Source of the DNA: Synechococcales cyanobacterium PMM_0003
GTDB lineage: Bacteria > Cyanobacteriota > Cyanobacteriia > Pseudanabaenales > Pseudanabaenaceae
NCBI GenBank assembly: GCA_949128015.1
Contig: CASBRC010000065.1
Span: forward strand, 1 to 12,834
Length of the DNA stretch: 12,834 bases
Direction of reading: 5' to 3'
In this document: positions 1-6,489 of the stretch, piece by piece
How the letters are laid out: each line of letters opens with the position of its first letter
Numbering within the stretch: position 1 is the stretch's first letter
Notes under the pieces: model-generated
The model's input: the letters and a program-made list of their open reading frames with translations, nothing else
Databases searched by the model: none
What the model was told of the DNA's origin: nothing
Position numbers and translations under genes: made by a program

Positions 1-95
1 ATCTCCTACTCCAAACCAGTTGCTTCCGTTATTGGGGACAAGGCACATGGACAGACTACGCCCGCGAACTCTATCGACGCGGCGAAGCTTTGTAA
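1..95 (+). CDS. C-terminal end of an unrecognised protein (partial, 5' cut by window edge)
   Basis: The frame whose codons begin at base 3 reads without a stop to TAA at 93-95, giving about 30 residues ending in RYWGQGTWTDYARELYRRGE followed by AL. The stop lies a few bases before a strong intrinsic terminator, which is why this frame was chosen. The frame starting at base 1 is also open but runs through the terminator hairpin, so it is less likely. I do not recognise the family from so short a tail, and no function is assigned. Confidence 0.6.
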   Translation, partial: LLLQTSCFRYWGQGTWTDYARELYRRGEAL

Positions 96-100
96 TCATA

Positions 101-134
101 AAAAAGGCTGTAGCGTGCGCTACAGCCTTTTTTT
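101..134 (+). terminator. Intrinsic terminator of the upstream partial gene
   Basis: GGCTGTAGCG (106-115) pairs with CGCTACAGCC (118-127). The stem is flanked by an A-run on the left and seven T on the right, so it could work in both directions. It lies 5 nt after the stop codon of the partial gene. Confidence 0.9.
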
Positions 135-144
135 GCTTTTGGGC

Positions 145-330
145 TAACGTGAGTTCGGGATAAGGTTTTGCCCCAAAAGCACAGCTAACCAAGAACTCAA
201 GTTCTTGGCTCAAAGCTAAAGTCAGTTAAAACTGACTGAAAGAATTCTTAAAATTGTCTTTAACCCGTTTCAACGGGTTTTAGCTTTGAGCCATGAGATT
301 GATCTCATGGCTTATCCCGAACTCAGGTTA
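145..330. mobile_element. MITE-like element made of nested and side-by-side perfect hairpins
   Basis: Terminal inverted repeats TAACGTGAGTTCGGGATAAG (145-164) and 311-330 match at 19 of 20 positions. Inside lie hairpin 189-208 (CCAAGAACT/AGTTCTTGG), a 14-bp stem 207-220 with 279-292 (GGCTCAAAGCTAAA), and hairpin 291-310 (CCATGAGAT/ATCTCATGG). The 14-bp stem encloses two further hairpins, 221-236 (GTCAGTT/AACTGAC) and 262-279 (AACCCGTT/AACGGGTT). Nearly the whole 186 bases can fold into one branched structure. It has no coding potential. Terminal inverted repeats and compact size suggest a non-autonomous transposable element. No clear target-site duplication was seen, so transposition is an inference. 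A structured RNA is the alternative. Confidence 0.7.
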
Positions 331-360
331 TTTACAGCAATTTGAAATTTAGAAAAACAT

Positions 361-409
361 CATAAATTTTTGAAAAGTGTTGCTTTGCAACACTTTTCAA
401 AAATTTATG
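361..409. repeat. Long perfect hairpin, 23-bp stem
   Basis: Bases 361-383 pair perfectly with 387-409 around a TTT loop. The lower stem is A/T rich and the apex is GTTGC-TTT-GCAAC. It lies about 110 bases upstream of the first peptidoglycan-binding gene. It may be a terminator or a palindromic repeat insert. No gene ends immediately next to it. Confidence 0.75.
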
Positions 410-419
410 TTTCTTATTT

Positions 420-434
420 CAGCGCAAAGCGCTG
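420..434. repeat. Short GC-rich hairpin CAGCGC-AAA-GCGCTG
   Basis: A perfect 6-bp stem with an AAA loop lies 88 bases before the ATG at 522. Because of its position it could sit in the leader or promoter region of that gene, but no promoter elements could be defined around it. Confidence 0.5.
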
Positions 435-521
435 TAAAAAATTAATGTATACATTTTTTGACGTAAGAAGCCAGAAAAAATCGTATAAAATAAGTAAGAC
501 CGCAATCATTTGGTAGCCGTT

Positions 522-1712
522 ATGGAACTTGCAGCATATATATATGATGCATGGGCGTATGAACAAGCCAATCAAGAAGCGACAGAGCTTAATCTGCCTA
601 CTTGTGATGAGCTTTGCGCCGACAAAGATCGGGAGAACGAGCTTGATTGGGAGCTTGATTGGGATTTCACCGCGATTAAACGGCAAGCCTATTTACTATC
701 TGCGATCGCATTTACGAGTCTTAGCGGGTGGGGCTGGAATTTAGCTCCTGTGGCGGCGCATGTACTAGAGCCATCAGTGAATGTTGCGCCTTGGTGTGAC
801 AATTTATATGTTTGCGAGACCAGCTATATGTTGGAAGTACAGACTTTACTATCTAGACGGGGTTTTGCTGTGGGCGAAATCGATGGAGTCTATGGTCGAT
901 ATACCAAGCAAGCAGTAATTGACTTTCAGAAAACTCAACCCAATCTGGTTGCTGATGGTATTCCGGGGGCGAGAACCTTAGCATTGCTGCGGAATTTCTC
1001 AGCAAGTCAACCTATACCTCCTCAACAACCAAACCAAACTACACAGCCAATTGCAAGTACTGATCGCCCAAACCAGACAATTGTAATTGTGCGATCGGAT
1101 AATTCTCAGGTCATTAACTTACCGCAGCCATTAAACGAGATCGGAAATTTACAAATATTGCTAAAACAAAGGGGATTTTATCAAGGCGAAATTGATGGAC
1201 AACTTGGCAAATCAACAACTGACGCAATATTCAAAGCTCAACGCGCCTATGGATTAGCTCTAGATGGTTTTGTAGGTCCGTTAACAATGCGCTCATTACT
1301 GGCAGGTGGCAATAATATTCCGCTTTCTCAACCTGCTTTTTTGCGATCGCCAACAATGCAGGATGTTCTGACTGTCCAAATATTACTCAAAGAGCGAGGT
1401 TTTTATGAAGGAGATCTCAATGGTGTATATAACATTCTCACGAAGGCAAGCATCTTGAAAGCACAACTTGCTTACGGACAGCCAGCAACAGGGGATTTAG
1501 GAGCGGACTTACTTACCTCTCTCAGGTCTCAAAACAATGGACCGAACATTACCCAAAATATCCCTCAAAATATTCCCATTATTCTAAACAACCAAAATTC
1601 TCAGCCGATCCTAATTGTCCCTAACAACGCTCCGTTAGGTAATGGCATTCAAACACCAACTTCTAGTCAAAATGCACCAATCCCACCTGTCACAAATTCC
1701 AACTCATCCTAA
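522..1712 (+). CDS. Exported or membrane-anchored protein with three peptidoglycan-binding (PG_binding_1) domains
   Basis: Three PG_binding_1 repeats lie at about residues 101-156, 205-260 and 280-334, each with the pattern LQxLLxxRGFYxGxxDGxxGxxT...AQxAYGL..DGxxG. The family binds cell-wall peptidoglycan non-catalytically. No hydrolase domain is visible, and the C-terminus is a low-complexity N/Q/P/S tail. A hydrophobic stretch at about 55-81 follows KR and probably acts as a signal or anchor. It is preceded by a roughly 50-residue acidic N-terminus. I chose the ATG at 522 over the in-frame TTG at 510 because the resulting MELAAYI start matches the MELLAYI start of the next gene. There is no clear Shine-Dalgarno. 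The next gene is 97 bp downstream on the same strand and is a paralogue, so co-expression is possible. The role is inferred as envelope structure or cell-wall association, and the substrate is unproven. Confidence 0.85.
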   Translation: MELAAYIYDAWAYEQANQEATELNLPTCDELCADKDRENELDWELDWDFTAIKRQAYLLSAIAFTSLSGWGWNLAPVAAHVLEPSVNVAPWCDNLYVCETSYMLEVQTLLSRRGFAVGEIDGVYGRYTKQAVIDFQKTQPNLVADGIPGARTLALLRNFSASQPIPPQQPNQTTQPIASTDRPNQTIVIVRSDNSQVINLPQPLNEIGNLQILLKQRGFYQGEIDGQLGKSTTDAIFKAQRAYGLALDGFVGPLTMRSLLAGGNNIPLSQPAFLRSPTMQDVLTVQILLKERGFYEGDLNGVYNILTKASILKAQLAYGQPATGDLGADLLTSLRSQNNGPNITQNIPQNIPIILNNQNSQPILIVPNNAPLGNGIQTPTSSQNAPIPPVTNSNSS

Positions 1713-1768
1713 CTAAAAATTGCTAACACCCTGTCAATATCTCAGTATTTTTCTCAATTTCAAATCTT

Positions 1769-1794
1769 AATTACCAATCTCAATTACCAATCTC
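1769..1794. repeat. Tandem duplicated 13-mer upstream of the six-domain gene
   Basis: AATTACCAATCTC occurs twice in perfect tandem (1769-1781 and 1782-1794), ending 15 bases before the ATG at 1810. It could be a tandem regulator site or a replication-slippage duplication in the leader. It is followed by TAAGG at 1797-1801, a weak ribosome-binding site. Confidence 0.6.
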
Positions 1795-1809
1795 AGTAAG
1801 GTCTAAATT

Positions 1810-3600
1810 ATGGAACTCTTAGCTTATATCCAAGAAGAATTTATCTATGCTGACGATGCGATCGCTAGTGAAATTCCTGAAACTTTTCAAGCATGGTTTA
1901 ACAAATTAACGACTAAATCCGCCAAACTCAGCTTGAGTGTACTCCTGACTGGTACGACTCTACTGATTGGATTAGGCTCTACCCTAACCGCTCTAGCTGC
2001 CGAAGCTTCATCATCGGATGTGAAATACGTGCAATCGCTACTAGCCAAAAATGGCTTCGATCCAGGTGTGATCGATGGTGTTTCTGGAGCCTCAACCAAA
2101 AATGCCATTCTACGCGCTCAAAAAGCCTTTGGTCTAACACCTGATGGAGTTGTGGGCAGCCGCACGATCGCCGCCCTCGAAGATGGAAAAGCCGTAGATG
2201 CGATCGCAACAACAGTTGCTTTTGCTGACACCACAGTTGCTGACACCACAGTTACTGCCACCACAGTTGCTGTAAGTAGAACTAACATCACTGGTTCTTC
2301 GGATGTCATGAATCTTCAGAAACTACTTGCCGATCGTGGTTTTTACAATGGCGCTGTCGATGGCATCATGGGACCAAAAACTCGCACAGCGATCCTTGCG
2401 GCTCAAAAAGCTTACAACCTCACTGCCGACGGTATTGCGGGAGCGAAAACATTAGCAGCTCTAGAGTCAGATGGTCGTAAAGCGACAGCTACATCTACTA
2501 GCACTACATCAACTATCAAAAGTGCTGAAGTCTCCAACCTGCAAGAGTTACTCAGCAAACGTGGTTTTTACAATGGTGCAGTTGATGGCATTATGGGGCC
2601 ACAAACTCGTACGGCGATCATCGCAGCTCAGAAAAATTATGGGTTAGTCACCGATGGCATTGCTGGCTCACGGACTCTAGCTGCTTTGGACTCAGGAAGT
2701 AGCACCGTCAGTATTGCCAACAAGAACCCCGAACCGACGACATCCTCAACCACGACAGCGAAGTCCAGTGACAAAGATGTTCTAGCCTTGCAACAGCTAT
2801 TAGCGAGACGTGGTTTTTACAATGGTGCAATCGATGGGATTAGAGGAGCGCAGACTAATGCTGCGATCGCAACTGCTCAGAAAGCATACGGCTTAGCAAC
2901 TGATGGTATTGCAGGCGCTCGAACTATAGCCGCCCTGCAAGCTGATGTAAGACCATCAGTTTCTCCAAAGCCAACAGTGAGTAATCAAGCTGCAAATACT
3001 GTGACTACGGCTAATGACGGTGGAGTTGCCAATTTACAAAACTTGCTGACCGATCGCGGCTTTTATAAGGGACCAATTACTGGCTTTTTAGGTACACGTA
3101 CTAGAGAAGCAATTATTTCTGCTCAAAAAGCCTATGGTTTAACCACCGATGGTGTCGCTGGCGCAAGAACGATCGCCGCATTAGAAGCAGGTGCGCCAAG
3201 GCAACCTATTTCTGTAACTAATGTCACGCCAACTATTCGAGTAGAACCTAAACCACAGGTAACCCCACAGCCAACGATTCAACCCCAAGTATCAGCTACT
3301 CCTCAGCCTCAAATCCAAGTAATACCCAAACCGACAACACCAGCAGTCCAGCCCACAACTGCACCTGCACCTGCAACTGCACCAGCAGTGACGGTAACTA
3401 CTCAAGTCTCAGAATTGCAACGATTACTTGCTCAAAGAGGCTTCTATACTGGCAAGGTGGATGGCGTATTGAGTGGCGAAACTCGTAATGCGATTATTAG
3501 AGCGCAAAACTTCTATACGATTACTCCTGCTGACGGCGCACTAAGCAATAAACTGATTGATAGTCTTAGCAAAGATACATTTATTTCTGAAGGCAATTAA
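1810..3600 (+). CDS. Secreted protein with six peptidoglycan-binding (PG_binding_1) domains
   Basis: Six PG_binding_1 repeats lie at about residues 69-124, 164-219, 239-293, 322-376, 405-459 and 532-586. They are joined by Thr/Ala/Ser-rich linkers and one long Pro/Gln/Thr-rich linker (about 462-531). A signal-like region has a long N-terminal extension (about 1-32), a basic patch (NKLTTKSAK), a hydrophobic core (40-60) and a possible cleavage site near TALAAEA. The protein has no visible peptidase, amidase or glycosidase domain, so it is probably a multivalent wall binder rather than an enzyme. Repeats 2 and 3 are almost identical in protein but differ at many third codon positions, which implies selection on the domain. 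The gene lies 97 bp after a paralogue with the same MEL(A/L)AYI start and 5 nt before the following gene, suggesting one transcript. Confidence 0.9.
   Translation: MELLAYIQEEFIYADDAIASEIPETFQAWFNKLTTKSAKLSLSVLLTGTTLLIGLGSTLTALAAEASSSDVKYVQSLLAKNGFDPGVIDGVSGASTKNAILRAQKAFGLTPDGVVGSRTIAALEDGKAVDAIATTVAFADTTVADTTVTATTVAVSRTNITGSSDVMNLQKLLADRGFYNGAVDGIMGPKTRTAILAAQKAYNLTADGIAGAKTLAALESDGRKATATSTSTTSTIKSAEVSNLQELLSKRGFYNGAVDGIMGPQTRTAIIAAQKNYGLVTDGIAGSRTLAALDSGSSTVSIANKNPEPTTSSTTTAKSSDKDVLALQQLLARRGFYNGAIDGIRGAQTNAAIATAQKAYGLATDGIAGARTIAALQADVRPSVSPKPTVSNQAANTVTTANDGGVANLQNLLTDRGFYKGPITGFLGTRTREAIISAQKAYGLTTDGVAGARTIAALEAGAPRQPISVTNVTPTIRVEPKPQVTPQPTIQPQVSATPQPQIQVIPKPTTPAVQPTTAPAPATAPAVTVTTQVSELQRLLAQRGFYTGKVDGVLSGETRNAIIRAQNFYTITPADGALSNKLIDSLSKDTFISEGN
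2224..2268 (+). repeat. 15-nt tandem repeat encoding a VADTT-type linker
   Basis: GCTGACACCACAGTT occurs at 2224-2238 and 2239-2253, followed by a third copy with two changes at 2254-2268. The unit is in frame and encodes the Ala-Asp-Thr-Thr-Val linker between peptidoglycan-binding domains 1 and 2. Copy number could vary between strains by slippage without breaking the frame. Confidence 0.8.
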
Positions 3601-3605
3601 GTCAG

Positions 3606-4397
3606 ATGCGGTTTCGTAACCTTGCGATTAATTTGGGCGCGATCGCCATTTTTGCGGCGATCGCACTCAGTTTGCAGTTCCCAAAACTCAATCAGCGATT
3701 GAGTGGACAAACCCTAGATGAGACTAATAAGGCAGTCAGAGACGAAGAAGCACGACTCAAATTGATTAGACAATTACCGTCACGCGGACTTGGCTTTAAT
3801 AACATGATTGCCAACTTTGCTTTTTTGCAATTTTTGCAATATTTCGGCGATGACATTGCTAGAAATAACTTTCAAACGGGGTATGGTCTAAGTCCACTTT
3901 ATTTTGCCAATATTATTGATCGCGACCCTCGATTTGTGAGTAGCTACATATATATGTCAGCTAGTATCTCGATGTTTGCAGGAGCTCCTAGCAAAGCAAT
4001 CGATATCTACACAAAGGGATTGCGATCGCTAGATCCCGATCGACAGCCTAGTGCTTACACAATATGGCGATACAAGGCAACCGATCAATTATTGTTTTCA
4101 GGTGATGGCAAAGGAGCCAGAGAGTCATACCTGAAAGCCGCAGAGTGGGGAGACATAGCGAGTTTATCAGGTAAGAAACTTGTCGAAGACCCCAAACTTG
4201 TCGCCGAAGCCTCTCGTCAATCAGCAAAATGGCTAGAGGAAGATCGAGATCTAACCAAAGCGCAGGTTGGTGCTTGGTCAGTGGTGTTACAAAATGCTGT
4301 AGACAAAAAAACTGTCCAGATTATTGCTCAGGAGCTAGATAAACTGGGCATGAAAATTGAGATTAAAAATGGGGCACAAGTTATTGTGCCGAAATAA
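3606..4397 (+). CDS. Membrane-anchored helical-repeat (TPR-like) protein, function unknown
   Basis: The 263-residue product has one N-terminal hydrophobic helix (about residues 6-25), so it is probably anchored in the cytoplasmic or thylakoid membrane with the rest on one side. The remainder is soluble and helical. Segments such as FVSSYIYMSASISMFAGAPSKAIDIYTKGL and the later GKGARESYLKAAEW look like degenerate tetratricopeptide repeats, a fold that usually mediates protein contacts. I recall similar proteins as conserved cyanobacterial hypotheticals but cannot name a characterised member. The ATG follows the stop of the six-domain gene by 5 nt with no obvious Shine-Dalgarno, so translation is probably coupled. 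The transcript ends at the hairpin just after the stop. Function in the cell envelope is inferred from context only. Confidence 0.8.
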   Translation: MRFRNLAINLGAIAIFAAIALSLQFPKLNQRLSGQTLDETNKAVRDEEARLKLIRQLPSRGLGFNNMIANFAFLQFLQYFGDDIARNNFQTGYGLSPLYFANIIDRDPRFVSSYIYMSASISMFAGAPSKAIDIYTKGLRSLDPDRQPSAYTIWRYKATDQLLFSGDGKGARESYLKAAEWGDIASLSGKKLVEDPKLVAEASRQSAKWLEEDRDLTKAQVGAWSVVLQNAVDKKTVQIIAQELDKLGMKIEIKNGAQVIVPK

Positions 4398-4398
4398 T

Positions 4399-4425
4399 AA
4401 AAAAGGGCGCGAAGCGCCCTTTTTT
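4399..4425. terminator. Bidirectional intrinsic terminator between convergent genes
   Basis: AAAAAAGGGCGC, loop GAA, then GCGCCCTTTTTT form a perfect 12-bp stem with A/T flanks. It sits between the stop of the TPR-like gene (plus) and the stop of the DUF2996 gene (minus) and can serve both. Confidence 0.93.
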
Positions 4426-4427
4426 AT

Positions 4428-4835
4428 CTAGTTAGAAGCCAGCCACTTTTGAGCATTTAAGCGTTGAATTACGCCAAATACGAGTAGAGCTAGAGGCGCT
4501 TTACGCTCATCGATCAAAAAAGGCTCGATTGTACTAGGTGATCGCCCTGCATCAGCACAGGAAAAAGCCTTCTGAGCATTAAGATCAGCCTTAGAAAAAT
4601 AAACTGTAAACTGGCGTAAACCTTTCGCCCAGATGCCCCGTACCTGAGAATTGGCAAACTCCAATTTCAAATCATCTACACCTTGCTTTACAAAAGCTTT
4701 GGTTAAAGCTGGTAAGTAATGAGTATTAATAAATTCTTCAAAAGGTAGTTCTTCGATCGCAGGTGGCTTTTCAGCTTTGGGCTTAGCGGCAGGTTTTACC
4801 TTTGGCTCATCAGATGTTGGTGCAGTTTCAGACAT
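4428..4835 (-). CDS. DUF2996 family protein
   Basis: The 135-residue product has a Lys/Pro/Ala-rich, disordered-looking N-terminus (about 1-28). A conserved-looking domain follows, with PFEEFINTHYLPAL, RQFTVYFSKADLNAQKAFSCA and PSTIEPFLIDERKAPLALLV, then FGVIQRLNAQKWL near the end. This pattern fits my memory of DUF2996, a family restricted to cyanobacteria and plastid-bearing organisms. There is no signal peptide or membrane helix. The biochemical role is not known to me. The phylogenetic range and the adjacent ndhM suggest a link to photosynthetic membranes, but that is inference. It is the last gene of a minus-strand run and ends at a shared terminator. Confidence 0.8.
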   Translation of the reverse strand: MSETAPTSDEPKVKPAAKPKAEKPPAIEELPFEEFINTHYLPALTKAFVKQGVDDLKLEFANSQVRGIWAKGLRQFTVYFSKADLNAQKAFSCADAGRSPSTIEPFLIDERKAPLALLVFGVIQRLNAQKWLASN

Positions 4836-4867
4836 AATTTTGGAAATATTGCTAAATTTTATAATAA

Positions 4868-4896
4868 GAATAGATGACGCGAAGCGTCATCTATTC
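4868..4896 (-). terminator. Hairpin terminator after ndhM
   Basis: GAATAGATGACGC, loop GAA, then GCGTCATCTATTC form a perfect 13-bp stem one base beyond the ndhM stop codon. On the minus strand it is followed by an A/T-rich run (TTATTATAAAATTT) rather than a pure T-tract, so termination may be partial and allow read-through to DUF2996. Confidence 0.75.
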
Positions 4897-4897
4897 T

Positions 4898-5248
4898 CTA
4901 CTGAGCTTCAGTGTTGACAATCTGGGGTAAACCCATGCTGTAGTTAAGCGATCGATGATTGAGGTTATAGGTCACTTCGCCTTGCTGTAATAGCGATCGC
5001 ACAAAATGTTCTAAATCTGAACCAATCCGACGCAAATTGTAATCGGTCAAATCTGCACCTTTATAGTCCTCAACAAGTTGCTCGAACTTGCGGTACACCT
5101 TTTGCAATGCACCATCTGTCCAATTCAGTTCATTATCAGGATCGACATCTAGAGTCAACATATTCTCGCTATCGATAAGTTCATCATTCTGCTCCTCAAC
5201 GATGGCAGCATAAATCTGAATATGGCGAGTTGTAGATTTGAGCGGCAT
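4898..5248 (-). CDS. ndhM: NAD(P)H-quinone oxidoreductase subunit M
   Basis: NdhM is a peripheral, oxygenic-phototroph-specific subunit of the thylakoid NDH-1 complex, which passes electrons from reduced ferredoxin to plastoquinone in cyclic and respiratory flow. The 116-residue product is close to the usual length. It carries landmarks I associate with the family: KSTTRHIQIYAA at the N-terminus, LTLDVDPDNELNW, ALQKVYRKFEQLVE, DLTDYNLRRIGSDLEHFVR and a C-terminal SLNYSMGLPQ. No membrane helix is seen, as expected for a subunit of the hydrophilic arm. It lies between DUF2996 and a sigma factor gene on the same strand, each separated by a hairpin. No Shine-Dalgarno is obvious before the ATG. 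Confidence 0.95.
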   Translation of the reverse strand: MPLKSTTRHIQIYAAIVEEQNDELIDSENMLTLDVDPDNELNWTDGALQKVYRKFEQLVEDYKGADLTDYNLRRIGSDLEHFVRSLLQQGEVTYNLNHRSLNYSMGLPQIVNTEAQ

Positions 5249-5347
5249 AGTGATTTGTAGGTTTGGTAAATAAATATTGAAGAACTAACTCTAGATTATT
5301 GCAAATTTTTAGAGATTCCTAACCAAGCAATTTCTCTATACATAAAC

Positions 5348-5376
5348 AAAGAGGAGGCGCGAAGCACCTCCTCTTT
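5348..5376 (-). terminator. Hairpin terminator after the sigma factor gene
   Basis: AAAGAGGAGG (5348-5357) pairs with CCTCCTCTTT (5367-5376). The apex is CGC-GAA-GCA, with one C/A mismatch that breaks an otherwise perfect GCGC-GAA-GCGC core. It lies about 28 bases beyond the sigma stop codon. Confidence 0.8.
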
Positions 5377-5380
5377 ATTC

Positions 5381-5410
5381 GTTTTAACTAGTTTTAGCTA
5401 GTTTTAGCTA
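5381..5410. repeat. Three tandem copies of a 10-mer across the sigma factor stop codon
   Basis: GTTTTAACTA, GTTTTAGCTA and GTTTTAGCTA lie head to tail, with one mismatch in the first copy. The third copy contains the TAA stop (5404-5406 on the minus strand). The repeat may have arisen by slippage. Confidence 0.75.
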
Positions 5411-6414
5411 GCTAAATACTCTTGCATACGGGCTTTGCGCTTGCGAAGGTAGTCCATCGCTTGGCGCTCTAGCTGCCTTACTTGCTCACGGCTGAGATCC
5501 ATGCGCTTGCTAATGCTCGCCAAAGACATTTCCTGTCCATCCTCAAGCCCGTAGCGCAAAATCATGACTTGACGTTGCTTTTCGGGTAACTCCTTAAGTA
5601 AGCTTTGCAAATCTGTACGCAGAGATTCCCGCTCTACATAATTGTCAGGAGAACGACCAGTATCTTCTAAGAGTTCGGCAAGCTCCGTATCTTGGTTATC
5701 GCCAATACGCAAATCAAGGGAAATCGGTTGACGCGATAGGGATAAACATTCACGAACCTGATCGGTTTTGATATTTAGCTCAAATGCTATTTCAGCGACC
5801 GTGGCAACTCGACCAAGATCTTGAGAAAGTTGACGTTGAGCTTTTTTGATTTTGTTGAGCTTTTCGGTAATGTGAACTGGTAAGCGAATAGTCCGCGCTT
5901 GTTGGGCGATCGCTCTTGTAATCGCTTGGCGAATCCACCAGTAAGCATAAGTGGAAAACTTAAACCCTTTAGTTGGGTCGAACTTATCCACTGCACGCTC
6001 TAATCCCAGAGTTCCTTCTTGCACTAAGTCTAGAAGTTCTAAATTCCGTTTTTGGTACTTCTTAGCGACGGAGACGACCAAACGAAGGTTTGCCTCGATC
6101 ATTTTGCGCTTAGCTCTTGTGCCAATCCGAATGTGGCTATGCAAAATTTCTGGGGCTAGGCTAATAGATTCCGCCCACTCTTGATCAGTTGGTAAGCGAT
6201 CGCAATTTTGGGCAAGCTTTTCTTGTACTTCAAACAGCATCATCATCTGCTGCACTTGCTTTCCATAGATAATCTCCTCTTCATTACTAAGTAAAGGGAT
6301 TTTTCCAATTTCATGCAAATAAGTGCGAACCATGTCAGCAGACAGACCGACCTGCTTGTTAGCTTGCCTATCCACTGTCTTGGGTGTGGGTTGGGTCAAT
6401 GGTTCTTCAGACAT
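5404..6414 (-). CDS. RNA polymerase sigma factor, RpoD/SigA family, group 2 type
   Basis: The 336-residue product has region 1.2 at about 28-48 (MVRTYLHEIGKIPLLSNEEE) and region 2 at about 105-175 (ANLRLVVSVAKKYQKRN, LDLVQEGTLGLERAVDKFDP, then FSTYAYWWIRQAITRAI). Region 3 is at about 178-255, and region 4 with the -35 helix-turn-helix is at about 265-325 (SREQVRQLERQAMDYLR). It directs RNA polymerase to promoters of the -10/-35 class. The short N-terminus without a long region 1.1 and the non-essential-type region 3 to 4 linker favour a cyanobacterial group 2 factor (SigB/C/D/E-like) over the principal SigA. I cannot choose among these with confidence. An AGGAG Shine-Dalgarno (minus strand, 6419-6423) 4 nt before the ATG supports the start. 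Group 2 factors usually respond to stress, light or carbon/nitrogen state. Confidence 0.93.
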   Translation of the reverse strand: MSEEPLTQPTPKTVDRQANKQVGLSADMVRTYLHEIGKIPLLSNEEEIIYGKQVQQMMMLFEVQEKLAQNCDRLPTDQEWAESISLAPEILHSHIRIGTRAKRKMIEANLRLVVSVAKKYQKRNLELLDLVQEGTLGLERAVDKFDPTKGFKFSTYAYWWIRQAITRAIAQQARTIRLPVHITEKLNKIKKAQRQLSQDLGRVATVAEIAFELNIKTDQVRECLSLSRQPISLDLRIGDNQDTELAELLEDTGRSPDNYVERESLRTDLQSLLKELPEKQRQVMILRYGLEDGQEMSLASISKRMDLSREQVRQLERQAMDYLRKRKARMQEYLAS

Positions 6415-6427
6415 ATCGCTCCTATTT

Positions 6428-6454
6428 TTTTAAACTAAGCATTTTAAACTAAGC
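6428..6454. repeat. Direct repeat of TTTTAAACTAAGC upstream of the sigma factor
   Basis: TTTTAAACTAAGC occurs at 6428-6440 and 6442-6454, with a 14-base period, 14 bases upstream of the sigma start. It probably lies in the leader or core promoter. It may be a duplicated regulator site. Confidence 0.6.
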
Positions 6455-6466
6455 GTTTTTTAAAAG

Positions 6467-6488
6467 GGCTTCTCCGAACTCAGAAGCC
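6467..6488 (-). promoter_or_regulatory. Possible leader hairpin of the sigma factor gene
   Basis: On the minus strand GGCTTCT, an 8-base loop and AGAAGCC are followed by CTTTT, about 50-75 bases before the start codon. This resembles a weak attenuator if transcription starts further upstream. Transcription start is unknown, so the role is speculative. Confidence 0.3.
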
Positions 6489-6489
6489 T

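Noticed and set aside
145..330. tRNA or known riboswitch as explanation of the multi-branch fold
   Set aside because: No T-loop GTTCRA, no CCA-end acceptor, and stems too long and too perfect for a tRNA. No riboswitch core recognised.
510..521. TTG start 12 bases upstream of the first peptidoglycan-binding gene
   Set aside because: The paralogue begins at the position equivalent to the ATG at 522, and no ribosome-binding site favours the TTG.
414..686. Minus-strand ORF of 90 codons over the start of the first peptidoglycan-binding gene
   Set aside because: It covers palindromic non-coding DNA and the N-terminus of a real gene, and has no recognisable domain.
1769..2268. CRISPR array as explanation of short repeats
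   Set aside because: The repeats are tandem without spacers, lie partly in coding sequence and number only two or three.
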